Assembly: GCA_963781065.1 (NCBI GenBank)
Contig: CAWAET010000008.1
Span: 186,001-250,000 of the forward strand
From: CALZJC01 sp963781065
GTDB taxonomy: Bacteria > Acidobacteriota > Thermoanaerobaculia > Multivoradales > JAHEKO01
Reading direction: 5' to 3'
Length of the DNA stretch: 64,000 bases
The notes beneath the pieces are model-generated. The model did no database searches, was not told where the DNA came from, and was given only the letters and a program-made list of their open reading frames with translations. The position numbers were made by a program, and so were the translations under genes. Within the stretch, counting starts at the first letter, position 1. The number at the start of each line of letters is the position of its first letter. Shown piece by piece: positions 41,115 to 49,912 of the stretch.

Positions 41115-44100
41115 TCACTCGATCACCCGTTCTTCGGCGATCTTCCAGGCCTCATCCTGCCACACCATCACCAGCGTCTTGCGCACGCGGTCGGAGAAGG
41201 TGTCGCTGGCGTAGGCCTGGTCGAAGCTGACGCTGACGCGGTCGTCGGCGAGCTCGACGGTGCGGGCGGCCTCGATCCCGACCTCGATCGACCGGGGGCG
41301 CTCGATCCGCGCCCGCCGGTCCGCCGCCCAACGCGCGCGGCTCTGGCCGTTGGGTGGCTGGAAGGAGTCGGCGTAGCTGTCCAGATAGTCGGCGACGCGC
41401 TGATCGGACCACGCCGCGGCCCAGTCGCGCACCGCCTGTTCGGCGGCGGCGGGATCGGGGGCGGGCGCGGCCTCGACCACGCCCGGTATTGGGGGCGTCG
41501 CCGCGGCCGGCTCACCGGTCGCGGCACCGCCCGCCGGCTCGGTCGGCGCCGCCGCCGGTGAGGGCGCCGATATCGGCGGTGCCGCTTCCGAGGGTGCAGC
41601 TGCCGAGGCTTCCGCAGCGGACGGTGCTGGTGCCGCCGCCGCCAGCACGCGCTCGCCGCTCGCCGGCCGCAACCGGGCAGCCAGCGAGCTCAGCGGCTCG
41701 ACCAGGGTCACCGCCAGGGTGCCCAGCACGGCCCCGATGAGCAGCAGGGCGGCGGCGGCGAGCGTCCGGCGGCCGCCTCCGCGGCCGGCCTCGGCGGCGG
41801 GCGGCATCGTGCCGGTGGCCGCCAGCGCCGCGTTCTCGGCTTCGGCTCGCAGAGCCATCTCTCGCTCTTCCGCGTGCCGGGCCGCCTGGCGAGCCTCGTC
41901 ACGCGCCCGCTGGGCTGCCGACTCGGCCGCGCGGCGCGCTTCCTCGGCGGCGGCGAGCTCACCGCCCAGGCGCTCGTTCTGCTCGCGGGCGGCGGCTTGC
42001 TCCCGCTTGGCCGCGGCGGTCGCGGCCGCGCCTGCCTCGCCGATCTCCTGCCGTAGCCGCTCGACCTCGCCGCGGGCGGTGTCGACCTCCCCGCGGACGA
42101 GGTCGAGCTCGGCCCGCAGCCCGTCCCGCTCGCTCTGGAGCCGTTCCAGCTCTTCCCCCGTCGGCCGGTCGGAGAGCTGGCGCCGCAGCTGATCGGCCTC
42201 GCCGGTAGCGCGATCGAGCTCGGTCGACAGCCGGTCCTCGGCCTCCCGTAGCGCGTCTCGTTCGCCCGTCAGCCGCGCGGCCTCGTCGCTGGAGAGCCGG
42301 CGGTCGAGCTCCTGCCGCAGCGTCCCGGCCGCGCCGGTCGCCTGGACGATCTTCGCCTGCAGGCCGTCGTTGGCGGCCTGCAGCTCATCGTAGGCGGCCT
42401 GCAGCTCGGCCCGCTCCTCCTGGATCCGTTCCATCTCGGCCGCCGCGGAAGCGTCCGCCAGCTGGCGCCGCAGCTCGTCCGCCTCGCCGTTGGCGCGGTC
42501 CAGCTCGGCCAGCAGCCGGCCGTTGGTTGCCTCCAGCGCTTCCCGTTCGCCGGCCAGCTGGGCGGCCTCTTCGCTCGACAGGCGGCTGTCGAGCTCCTCC
42601 CGCAGTGTCCCGGCCGCGCCGGTCGCCTCGACGAGACGCGCCTGCAGGCCGTCGTTGGCCGCCTGGAGCTCCTCGTGATCGGTCCGGAGCCCGGCGAGCT
42701 CGCTTCCCAGCCGTTCCAGCTCGTCATCCGCCGATCGGTCGGCCAGCTGGCGCCGCAGCTCGTCGGCCTCGCCGTTGGCGCGATCCAGGTCGGCCAGCAG
42801 CCGCTCGTTGGTCGCCTGCAGCTCGTCCCGCTCGCCGGCCAGCTTTGCCGCCCCGTCGCTGGAAAGGCGGCTGCCGAGCTGTTCTTGCAGCGCCTCGGCA
42901 GCGCCGCGCGCCTCGACGACCTGAGCCTGCAGACCGTCGTTGGCGGACTGCAGCTCGTCTTGAGCCGCCCGCAGCTCGTCCCGTTCGGCGGCGAGCCGCT
43001 CGAGTTCGTCGGTGGGCGCGGCCGCGCCGAGCTCCTGGCGCAGCCGCTCGGCCTCCTGGCGGGCGGTCTCGAGCTCGCCGGCGGCTTCGGCGCGCTGCCG
43101 CTCGGACTCCCGGTGCGCCGCCTCCGCTTCCCGCAGCCGTTCCTCGAGCTCGCTGCTGGCGGCGGCCTGCCGGTCCCCGAGCTCGGCCCGCAGCTCCTGG
43201 ATCTCCTGACGATGCTCGCGGCGGGCGGTCTCCAACTCGGCCTCGAGCCGCGCCGCTTCGTCGCGCAGTTGGTTGACCTGTCCCAGCCCGACGATGGCGG
43301 CCTCTGCCCGCCGCAGATCCGGGGGGGCGGGCCGCGGGCGGGGGTCGAGGGCAGCGAGACTCGATGCGGCCTCGGGCAGCTCGGTCGGTGCCGGCTCGGC
43401 CTCCACCGGCTCGGCCTCCGCCGGCTCGAACCCGGCGCCGGGCTCGGCGGCCGCAACGGGTTCGCCAGCTTCCTCCGCGGCCTCTCCGGCCTCCGCGGCA
43501 TCGGCCTTCTGGGCGACCAGCCGATCGATCAGCCGCTGGCTGGGGACGTCCAGGTTGAGGAACTTGACGCCCATGCCGGGGAGCTTGTCGCCTTCGGCAC
43601 TCCGCCGTCTCCAAACCACCTCGGCGCGGCCCTCGATCAGGCTGAAGTCGTCACCGAGCTGGAACTGGAAGTTGAACACCGCCCCCGGCGGCCGTGGGTC
43701 GCGGGTGCGGATGAACATGCCGCTGGCCGACAGATTGACCGAGATCTCGTCGACAAAATCGTCGAAGCGGTCGAAGCGGATGGCAATCGGTCGCTCGACC
43801 TGCACCCGGTCGTGCTGGCTGCTGCGCATCCGCTGGAAGACGAACCGCTGAATCTGGTCGAACTGCTCGCGGGAGATGTCGACGAACTGCAGGCCGATGA
43901 GGAACTCGGTCTCGCCGCCGAGGCCCGCCTGGCGCTCAGAGCGCGCCACCTGGGCCGCGACCTCGATCGACTGTGCCGCGGCCTCACCGATCGCCGGCAA
44001 CTCGAATGCGAATTGCTCGAGCTCGGTGCCGGGCGGCATCTCGAAGGTCGTCAGCAGGCCGGCGCCGCCGGCGCTCAGGTCCTGCATCGTCACCGTGACG

Positions 44101-44180
44101 GTCTCGTCGCCGCCGGCCAGACGCAAGTCGGCTTCGAGCGGGATCTCGAGTCGTGGGTGCCGCCGCCGTTCCAGACGCAC
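41115..44180 (-). CDS. Double PilZ, coiled-coil, membrane and NTF2-like protein
   Basis: The protein has 1021 residues. PilZ 1 (about 1-100) has the cyclic-di-GMP motif pair RRRHPR and DLSAGG. PilZ 2 (about 108-215) keeps NLSASGMFI but lacks the RxxxR motif. An acidic linker precedes a long coiled coil (about 300-790) containing three tandem 95-residue repeats. One transmembrane helix (TLAAAALLLIGAVLGTLAVTL) follows, then a Pro/Ala linker and a C-terminal NTF2-like domain (VRDWAAAWSDQRVADYLDSY, WKIAEERVIE). Cytoplasmic cyclic-di-GMP binding could be transmitted along the coil to a periplasmic domain. The GTG at 44180 is preferred: it starts at the PilZ motif and TATGAT lies 6 nt before it. 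Confidence 0.85.
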   Translation of the reverse strand: MRLERRRHPRLEIPLEADLRLAGGDETVTVTMQDLSAGGAGLLTTFEMPPGTELEQFAFELPAIGEAAAQSIEVAAQVARSERQAGLGGETEFLIGLQFVDISREQFDQIQRFVFQRMRSSQHDRVQVERPIAIRFDRFDDFVDEISVNLSASGMFIRTRDPRPPGAVFNFQFQLGDDFSLIEGRAEVVWRRRSAEGDKLPGMGVKFLNLDVPSQRLIDRLVAQKADAAEAGEAAEEAGEPVAAAEPGAGFEPAEAEPVEAEPAPTELPEAASSLAALDPRPRPAPPDLRRAEAAIVGLGQVNQLRDEAARLEAELETARREHRQEIQELRAELGDRQAAASSELEERLREAEAAHRESERQRAEAAGELETARQEAERLRQELGAAAPTDELERLAAERDELRAAQDELQSANDGLQAQVVEARGAAEALQEQLGSRLSSDGAAKLAGERDELQATNERLLADLDRANGEADELRRQLADRSADDELERLGSELAGLRTDHEELQAANDGLQARLVEATGAAGTLREELDSRLSSEEAAQLAGEREALEATNGRLLAELDRANGEADELRRQLADASAAAEMERIQEERAELQAAYDELQAANDGLQAKIVQATGAAGTLRQELDRRLSSDEAARLTGERDALREAEDRLSTELDRATGEADQLRRQLSDRPTGEELERLQSERDGLRAELDLVRGEVDTARGEVERLRQEIGEAGAAATAAAKREQAAAREQNERLGGELAAAEEARRAAESAAQRARDEARQAARHAEEREMALRAEAENAALAATGTMPPAAEAGRGGGRRTLAAAALLLIGAVLGTLAVTLVEPLSSLAARLRPASGERVLAAAAPAPSAAEASAAAPSEAAPPISAPSPAAAPTEPAGGAATGEPAAATPPIPGVVEAAPAPDPAAAEQAVRDWAAAWSDQRVADYLDSYADSFQPPNGQSRARWAADRRARIERPRSIEVGIEAARTVELADDRVSVSFDQAYASDTFSDRVRKTLVMVWQDEAWKIAEERVIE
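42156..43010 (-). repeat. Three tandem 285-bp repeats in the coiled-coil gene
   Basis: Each unit encodes 95 residues starting with a DELERL-like motif, passing through ANDGLQA, SRLSS and AGERD, and ending in RANGEADELRRQLAD. The units are highly similar in protein and DNA, so the array may vary in copy number. Confidence 0.8.
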
Positions 44181-44186
44181 GGCCGA

Positions 44187-44192
44187 ATCATA
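44187..44192 (-). promoter_or_regulatory. Candidate -10 box (TATGAT) for a leaderless transcript
   Basis: On the minus strand TATGAT ends 6 nt before the GTG of the PilZ gene. No ribosome site is seen. Confidence 0.45.
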
Positions 44193-44256
44193 ACGCCACC
44201 GGTCGGCGCGGTGGCAGCGCTTGACTGTAGAATCGAGCTCCAGACGGAGGGCAGCC

Positions 44257-44526
44257 ATGAAGACCGTACGAAATACCACCCACAGGCCGCTGCGGGTCCA
44301 CCTTTCGCGGGGCCGGACGCTTCATCTGGGCCCGCTCAAGGAGGGGCAGATCAGCGTTCACGACGTAGACGCCGGAGGCGTCAAGCGGCTGGTGGAGGCG
44401 GGTGAGCTGGAGATCCTGGGTGACGGCGACAGCGCCGCCGGACAGGGAGCGTCCGGCGCTGGCGGGCACGCCGACAAGCAAGGTCACCACCCGGCCACCT
44501 CGGTGACCAAGCGCGGCGATCGCTAG
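44257..44526 (+). CDS. Small soluble protein of unknown function
   Basis: The protein has 89 residues. The ATG at 44257 follows CGGAGGG. The front half reads like a compact beta fold (VRNTTHRPLRVHLSRGRTLHLGPL, GQISVHDVDAGGVKRLVEAG, ELEILGDGD). The rest is a low-complexity Gly/Ala/His tail. The front resembles small phage-like or secreted beta proteins, but no family is named. TAGAAT at 44228-44233 could be its -10 box. It is divergent from the PilZ gene and convergent with the SEC-C gene. Confidence 0.6.
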   Translation: MKTVRNTTHRPLRVHLSRGRTLHLGPLKEGQISVHDVDAGGVKRLVEAGELEILGDGDSAAGQGASGAGGHADKQGHHPATSVTKRGDR

Positions 44527-44573
44527 GGAGGCCTCGCTCGGTCTTGCCGGGGCCTGCCGTCAGGGGCCGGGCG

Positions 44574-44828
44574 TCAGGGGCGGTAGAACAGCCGCCGGTA
44601 CCAGGGCACGCCCTGCTCCTTGAGGTGCTGGCGAGCCTCGCGCAGGCGCTGCTTCTCGTGCTGGTGGGCCAGCTTCTCGAGGAAGGCGGCGCCTTCGCGC
44701 TGATGGCAGTCCTTGTACTTCTTGCCGCTGCCGCACGGGCAGGGCTCGTTGCGCCCGACCTTGGCGATGTGACGCGGCAGCGGCGCGCTGGAGAAGCCGG
44801 GCCAGACAACCTTGGAGTAGCGCTTCAT
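44574..44828 (-). CDS. Small SEC-C zinc-motif protein
   Basis: The protein has 84 residues. The SEC-C motif GRNEPCPCGSGKKYKDCHQ (C30, C32, C41, H42) binds zinc as in the SecA tail. It is followed by an amphipathic charged helix (EKLAHQHEKQRLREARQHLK). The motif often mediates contact with ribosomes or SecB. This stand-alone version has no assigned role. The start at ATG 44828 is preceded by GAAGGG. It lies 23 nt behind the secreted protein at 44852. Confidence 0.8.
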   Translation of the reverse strand: MKRYSKVVWPGFSSAPLPRHIAKVGRNEPCPCGSGKKYKDCHQREGAAFLEKLAHQHEKQRLREARQHLKEQGVPWYRRLFYRP

Positions 44829-44851
44829 CCCTTCGATACTAGCAGGCCCCG

Positions 44852-45733
44852 CTAGGGCAGGCAGCGCTCGAGCCGCCGCGCCAGCGCCAGTTCGAAGCGC
44901 AGGCGCTGGCCGTCTTCCCGGCCGGCCTTCCAGTCCGCTGCGTCCCGCCCGTCGAGCTCCTCGGGCGGCCGCAGCCGGCTGGGGCTGAAGCGGGCGCCCG
45001 GCAGGTCGCCGCAGGCGGCGGAGAAGAGCCGGTCGGGCTCGAAGTCGCGCGCTCCGAGGACCAGTCCCTGAGCGTAGGCGACGCCGCGGTCGGCGCGCGC
45101 GGCGATGTCGGCGGCCCGGTCGAGCGCCTCGGCCAGGCGGCCGCGGAGGGCCAGGTAGAGCTGCTCCTGCTGCCAGGCTTGGTAGGCGGCGAGTCTCTCC
45201 TCGTGATCTTCGGGCAGGGGCTCGGCCCGGCGCGCGTTCCACAGTGGCGATTGCCGGGCGGAGGCGCCGTCCTGGTGGATCTCGAACACTCCCCGCAGCA
45301 GGCCGTCGAGCCCGCCCGCGTCGTCCCGCTTCACGAGGTCGCGGGGCGCCGGGATCTCGAGCTCGACGCGGCACTCGCGCCGCTCGAAGAGCTGGAACGG
45401 TCCGTCGCGCAGCTCGACCCGCAGCGGCTCGAGCAGTCCGACCAGCACGTCGATCCGCGCCCGCTGCACGTGCAGGTTGTCGATCCGGCCCAGCTCACCG
45501 GGTGCGAATCGATGGCTGCCGCCCGAGCTGGGCAGCGGTCCCCGCAGGCGGTTGTCGGTGTAGCGCAGGTCACAGTCGGACAGTGCCGCCGTGCGCAGCA
45601 CGACCTGGCTGCCCACCCAGCTGGCGCGCAGCTGGCTCTCGGCCCGGCCGCCGCCGGCGGCCGGCGCCCCGGCGGCCGCCAGCGCCACGCCGACAAGCGC
45701 CGCCGCCGACCGAGCCCACCGGTGGCGGCTCAT
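44852..45733 (-). CDS. Exported protein of unknown function
   Basis: The protein has 293 residues. The ATG at 45733 opens a signal peptide (SAAALVGVALAAAGAPAAGG). The mature part has a beta-rich front (VGSQVVLRTAALSDCDLRYT, RIDNLHVQRARIDVLVGLLE, CRVELEIPAPRDLV) and a helical rear (ERLAAYQAWQQEQLYLALRG, LRFELALARRLERCLP). Two or more Cys could form disulfides. I recognise no family. It is divergent from the DUF1800 gene across a 197-nt gap whose middle (about 45840-45930) is AT-richer and probably holds promoters for both. Confidence 0.6.
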   Translation of the reverse strand: MSRHRWARSAAALVGVALAAAGAPAAGGGRAESQLRASWVGSQVVLRTAALSDCDLRYTDNRLRGPLPSSGGSHRFAPGELGRIDNLHVQRARIDVLVGLLEPLRVELRDGPFQLFERRECRVELEIPAPRDLVKRDDAGGLDGLLRGVFEIHQDGASARQSPLWNARRAEPLPEDHEERLAAYQAWQQEQLYLALRGRLAEALDRAADIAARADRGVAYAQGLVLGARDFEPDRLFSAACGDLPGARFSPSRLRPPEELDGRDAADWKAGREDGQRLRFELALARRLERCLP

Positions 45734-45930
45734 GGCAGCGGCCGCTGTGGGTGGCGCGGTGGGAGCCACCGCAGACGGGGCAGGGCGGCCGAAGCGAGGT
45801 GCTGGCGGAGCATTCGTCTCTCCTTGGTCGGTGCAGCAGGTGATTCTAGACCGATGAGCATTGCGATCTCGTGGCTGGCTGTGAAGCACTCCATAGCCCA
45901 TTTTGCATACGTCCGGCTGTAATCCCGGCC

Positions 45931-47692
45931 ATGCTCCCCCTGCGCCCCTCGCTGCCACGGGGCCGCCGCGAGTTGCTGCTGCGGTCGGTGGCGGCCGGTG
46001 CGCGGCCGCCGCGCGGCGGCCGCGGGCCGCGCTCGCGCCGGTCGCTGCTGCGCCGGGCGGCGATGCGCCGGCCGGACACGGCGGACCGCCGCTCGGTAGC
46101 CGCAGCCGAGAGCTTCGCCGCCACCCAGCGCGCCGGCGAGCCGGCGCTGCCGCCGCTGGGAGTGGTGCTGCTCAACCGCGCCGGGTTCGGCCCCGCTCCC
46201 GGGGACCTGGCGGCGTTCCAGGCGCTCGCCGGGACCGACGCGGCGCGGCACCAGGCGTGGGTCGACGAGCAGCTCGCGCCGGGGACGATCGACGACACGG
46301 CGGCGGAGGCGCGGATCGCCGCCTCGGGGTACACGACCCTGGGCAAGACGCTGCCGCAGCTCTGGGCCGACCACGCGGTGGCCGACGACCTGCCGTGGGA
46401 GGACCGCATCCGGCCGATCGTCGAGACCACGCTGGCGACGTTCGTGCGCGGCGTCTACAGCCGGCGGCAGCTATTCGAGGTTCTGGTCGAGTTCTGGCAC
46501 AACCACTTCAGCGTCTACGGCTGGGAGTTCTACGAGGCGCCGACCTGGGTCCACTACGACCGCGACGTCATCCGGACAAACGCTCTGGGCAACTTTCGCC
46601 AGCTGCTCGAGGCGGTGACCCGAGAGCACGCCGATGCTGCTCTACCTCGACAACTGGCTCAACTCCGCGGACGGCCCGAACGAGAACTACGCCCGCGAGA
46701 TGCTCGAGCTGCATACCCTGGGCGACGAGAGCTACTTCGGCACGGTGCCGCGCAGCGAGGTGCCGGTGGACGGCTCGGGCGTCCAGGTCGGATTTGTCGA
46801 CGAGGACGTGTTCGCGGTCACCCGGGCGCTCACCGGCTGGTCGCTCGACGGCGACCCGTGGTGGGATCTCGAGTCCGGCAACGGCGGCTACCTCTACCGG
46901 CCCGATTGGCACGACAGCGGCGCCAAGAACGTGCTCGGGGTCGAGCTGCCGGCCGGCCAGCCGGCCGAGAAAGACGGCCAGGACGTGTTCGACATTCTCG
47001 CCAACCACCCGGCCACCGGCCGCTTTGTCGCCGGCAAGCTCTGCCGGCGGCTGCTCGGCGACTACCCGCCGGCAGCGGTCGTGGACGCGGCGGCGGCGGT
47101 CTTCACCGCCCAGGCCGCGGCCCCCGACCAGATCGCCCAGGTGGTGCGCACGATCCTGCTGTCGCCGGAGTTCGCCGCCACCTTCGGCGCCAAGGTGAAG
47201 CGGCCGTTCGAGATCGTGGTCGGCGCCTTGCGCGCCGCCGACGCCGACTTCCCGTTTGTCGAGGGCGACCCGGACAGCGACACGCTCGACTGGCTGTTCT
47301 ATCTCACCGGCCACTATCCGTTCTCGTGGCACCCGCCCAACGGCTATCCCGACGTCGCCGGCGCCTGGACCGGCACCAGCCCGCGGGTGATGACCTGGCG
47401 GCTGAGCAACTGGCTGGTCGACGTCGAGGACGCCGGCGGCGCCTACCGACTGGACGCCACGGCGCAGACACCGGCCGGGGTGCGCAGCGCCAACGAGCTG
47501 GTCGACTTCTGGATCGACCGGGTCTTCGGCCGCCCGCTGGCGGCTGCCGTGCGGCAGGAGCTGGTCGAGTTCATGGCCCAGGGGCACAACCCCGACTTCG
47601 ATCTGCCGCTGGATACCGATGTGGAGACCCGGGAACGGCTGCAGTCGCTGCTCGGGTTGATGTTCCTGTCGCCGGACTTTCTCTGGCGCTGA
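45931..47692 (+). CDS. DUF1800 family exported protein with a frame break
   Basis: The repaired protein has 586 residues. An Arg-rich start is followed by the DUF1800 body: LLNRAGFGPAPGDLAAF, FEVLVEFWHNHFSVYGWE, PMLLYLDNWLNSADGPNENY, AREMLELHTLGDE, VFAVTRALTGWSLDG, ATGRFVAGKLCRRLLGD, and a C-terminal DFDLPLDTDVETRERLQSLL. The frame breaks near 46620. Removing one C from CCC at 46619-46621 joins VTE with STPMLLYLDN, the expected order. The first part alone would stop within the next 1.2 kb in nonsense. DUF1800 proteins are nearly always paired with DUF1501 partners, as here. Their function is unproven. Confidence 0.88.
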
Positions 47693-47714
47693 GAGGTGGG
47701 GGAGGGGAAGAGCG

Positions 47715-49067
47715 ATGTGTGAGATCTCGCGCCGCGGCTTCATGGTCGGCTGCTCGGCGGCGATCGCCGGGCTGGCCGGCTCGCGCTTCAACAGCCTGGC
47801 CTTTGCCGACGCCGGCGCCGGCACCGGCGACGCGCTGGTGGTCCTCTTCCTGCGCGGCGGCATGGACGGGCTGACGCTGGTGCCGCCGCTCGCCGGCAGC
47901 GACCGCGGCCACTACGAGGCGGCCCGGCCGCAACTGGCGGTGCCGGTTACCGGCCCCGACGCCGCGCTGCCGCTCGCCGGCCAGTTCGGACTGCACCCGA
48001 GCGCCGCGCCGCTGCTCGAGCTCTACCAGGACGGCCGGCTGGCGATCGTCCAGGCGGCGGGGATGGACGAGCCCAACCGCAGCCACTTCGAGTCGATGGA
48101 GTTCATCGAGCTTGGCACGCCGGGCGAGAGCAACACCTCGACCGGCTGGCTGACCCGCCATTTGCAAAGCTCGGCCTGCATCCCGGCCGAGGCGATCATG
48201 CCGACGCTGGCGATGGGCGATCTGCAGCAGACCTCGCTGCGGGGCGACTACGAGGCGGTCAACCTGGCCAGCCCGGGGAGCTTCAACCTGAGCACCGGGC
48301 CCTGGCTGTGGCGCTCGCCGCAGCGGGCGGCCCTGCGCAGCCTCTACCAGGGAGGCGACTCGCTGCTGCACACCACCGGCAACCAGGCGCTCGACGCGGT
48401 CGACGTGCTCGAGCTCTACGTCACCGACGACTACACGCCGGCCAACGGCGCCGCCTACCCGTCGACCTCGTTCGGCGACCACCTGCAGGTGATCGCCCAG
48501 ATGATCAAGCTCGAGCTCGGGCTGAGCGTGGCCACCCTCGACCTGGGCGGTTGGGACACCCACGCCGGCCAGTCGTACTGGCTGCCGACGCTGCTCGACG
48601 AGCTCGCGCGCGGGCTGCACGCCCTCTACACCGACCTCGACGGCGCCGGCTCGGCCGACCACACCCAGCGGCTGACGGTGGTGGTGCAGAGCGAGTTCGG
48701 CCGGCGCTTCGTCGAGAACGCCGACGACGGCACCGATCACGGCCACGGCAACCTGATGATGGTGCTGGGCGGTAACGCCAACGGCGGCCTGCACGGGTCC
48801 TGGCCGGGCCTGGCGCCGGGGCAGCTGTTCGAAGGCGACGACCTGGCGGTGACCACCGACTACCGCCGGATCCTGAGCGAGGTGCTGATCCGCCGGCTGG
48901 GCAACAACAAGCTCGGTCTGGTCTTTCCCGGCTACACCGGCTACACCCCGCTCGGAGTGGTCACCGGGACCGACCTCGAGCCGGACTACAAGGGCGGCCC
49001 GGGCTCGGAGATCTTCTCGGACGGCTTCGAGTCGGGCGACCTGTCGGCCTGGGAGGTGGGGGAATGA
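47715..49067 (+). CDS. DUF1501 family Tat-exported protein
   Basis: The protein has 450 residues with a twin-arginine signal (SRRGFMVGCSAAIAGLAGS). The alkaline-phosphatase-like DUF1501 body shows VVLFLRGGMDGLTLVPPL, HPSAAPLLELYQDGRLAIVQ, NRSHFESMEFIELGTPG, LGGWDTHAGQ, VVVQSEFGRRFVENADDGT and DHGHGNLMMVLGG; the Asp/His residues of the last two may bind metal. The C-terminus ends in SEIFSDGFESGDLSAWE, a tail shared by many secreted proteins of related bacteria. It lies 22 nt behind the DUF1800 gene and overlaps the next gene by 4 nt (ATGA). Confidence 0.92.
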   Translation: MCEISRRGFMVGCSAAIAGLAGSRFNSLAFADAGAGTGDALVVLFLRGGMDGLTLVPPLAGSDRGHYEAARPQLAVPVTGPDAALPLAGQFGLHPSAAPLLELYQDGRLAIVQAAGMDEPNRSHFESMEFIELGTPGESNTSTGWLTRHLQSSACIPAEAIMPTLAMGDLQQTSLRGDYEAVNLASPGSFNLSTGPWLWRSPQRAALRSLYQGGDSLLHTTGNQALDAVDVLELYVTDDYTPANGAAYPSTSFGDHLQVIAQMIKLELGLSVATLDLGGWDTHAGQSYWLPTLLDELARGLHALYTDLDGAGSADHTQRLTVVVQSEFGRRFVENADDGTDHGHGNLMMVLGGNANGGLHGSWPGLAPGQLFEGDDLAVTTDYRRILSEVLIRRLGNNKLGLVFPGYTGYTPLGVVTGTDLEPDYKGGPGSEIFSDGFESGDLSAWEVGE

Positions 49068-49909
49068 GACGGCTCACGGGTCGACCGGCAGCCCAGGGGC
49101 TGGCTGCTCCGGGTCTGGCCACGCTGTGCCTGGCCACGCTGTGCCTTGCCCCGTCGCCCCTGGTCGCGGCCGGCCTCGAGGTGCGGGCCGCCGCCGCCGC
49201 GCTGGGCTCGTTTGGTCTCGACGTGACGGTGGGCTCGACCTGCTCGTCGCCCGACGAGGTGACGGTGGACGCGCCGCCGACGATCAACGGCGACTTCGAG
49301 GCCTGCCAGGTTCTCAGCGCGATCGGGGTGGAAGTGGGCTCGGCGGCCACTTTCGTGGCCGGCCGCTCGATTGTCCTGGGCGCCGGTTTCTCGGTCGGCG
49401 CCGGGGCGAGCTTCGCGGCCGTCATCGACGCCCTCATGCCGGGCACGTTCGCCCACGTCTCCAGCGCCTCGCCGCTGGCCGAGCGGACCTTCAACGCTCG
49501 CTTCCACCTGCGCCTCGACTCGCTGGCGCTCGCCGATGGCGAGCAGATCGACCATCTCCGCGCGGTGGCCGGCGACGGCGGCGACCTCTTCCGGTTGATC
49601 GTCCGCCGCCAGGCGGGCCAGGACCAACTGGTCCTGGGCGCCCGCCAGGACGGCGGCGGCGAGATCCTGACGCCGGCCGGCCAGGAGGTCGCTCTGCCCG
49701 CCGGCTGGAACCTGATCGAGGTGGCGTGGCGGGCCGGCGCCGGCGCCGGACAGCTGCTGGTGTCGGTCAACCAGGGCGCCTTCGCCGGGCTCGTCGACCT
49801 GGACAACGGCCTGGCCGAGATCGAGAGCTTCCGCTGGGGGGCGGTCGACGGCTCCTTCGGCGGCTCGCCCGGCCGTCTCGAGGTCGACGGCTTCACCGCC
49901 TGGCGCTAG
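49064..49909 (+). CDS. Exported beta-rich protein of unknown function
   Basis: The protein has 281 residues. The signal peptide is GLATLCLATLCLAPSPLVAAG. A Cys-pair region (GSTCSSPDEVTVDAPP to FEACQVLSAIGVEVG) leads to a beta-helix-like repeat (AGRSIVLGAGFSVGAGASF). A lectin/laminin-like domain follows (ARFHLRLDSLALADGEQID, GWNLIEVAWRAGAGAGQLLV). The end FGGSPGRLEVDGFTAWR is typical of such glycan-binding-like sandwiches. The ATGA overlap makes it the third member of the DUF1800-DUF1501 operon, so it probably works outside the cytoplasm with them. Confidence 0.7.
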   Translation: MRRLTGRPAAQGLAAPGLATLCLATLCLAPSPLVAAGLEVRAAAAALGSFGLDVTVGSTCSSPDEVTVDAPPTINGDFEACQVLSAIGVEVGSAATFVAGRSIVLGAGFSVGAGASFAAVIDALMPGTFAHVSSASPLAERTFNARFHLRLDSLALADGEQIDHLRAVAGDGGDLFRLIVRRQAGQDQLVLGARQDGGGEILTPAGQEVALPAGWNLIEVAWRAGAGAGQLLVSVNQGAFAGLVDLDNGLAEIESFRWGAVDGSFGGSPGRLEVDGFTAWR

Positions 49910-49912
49910 GCG

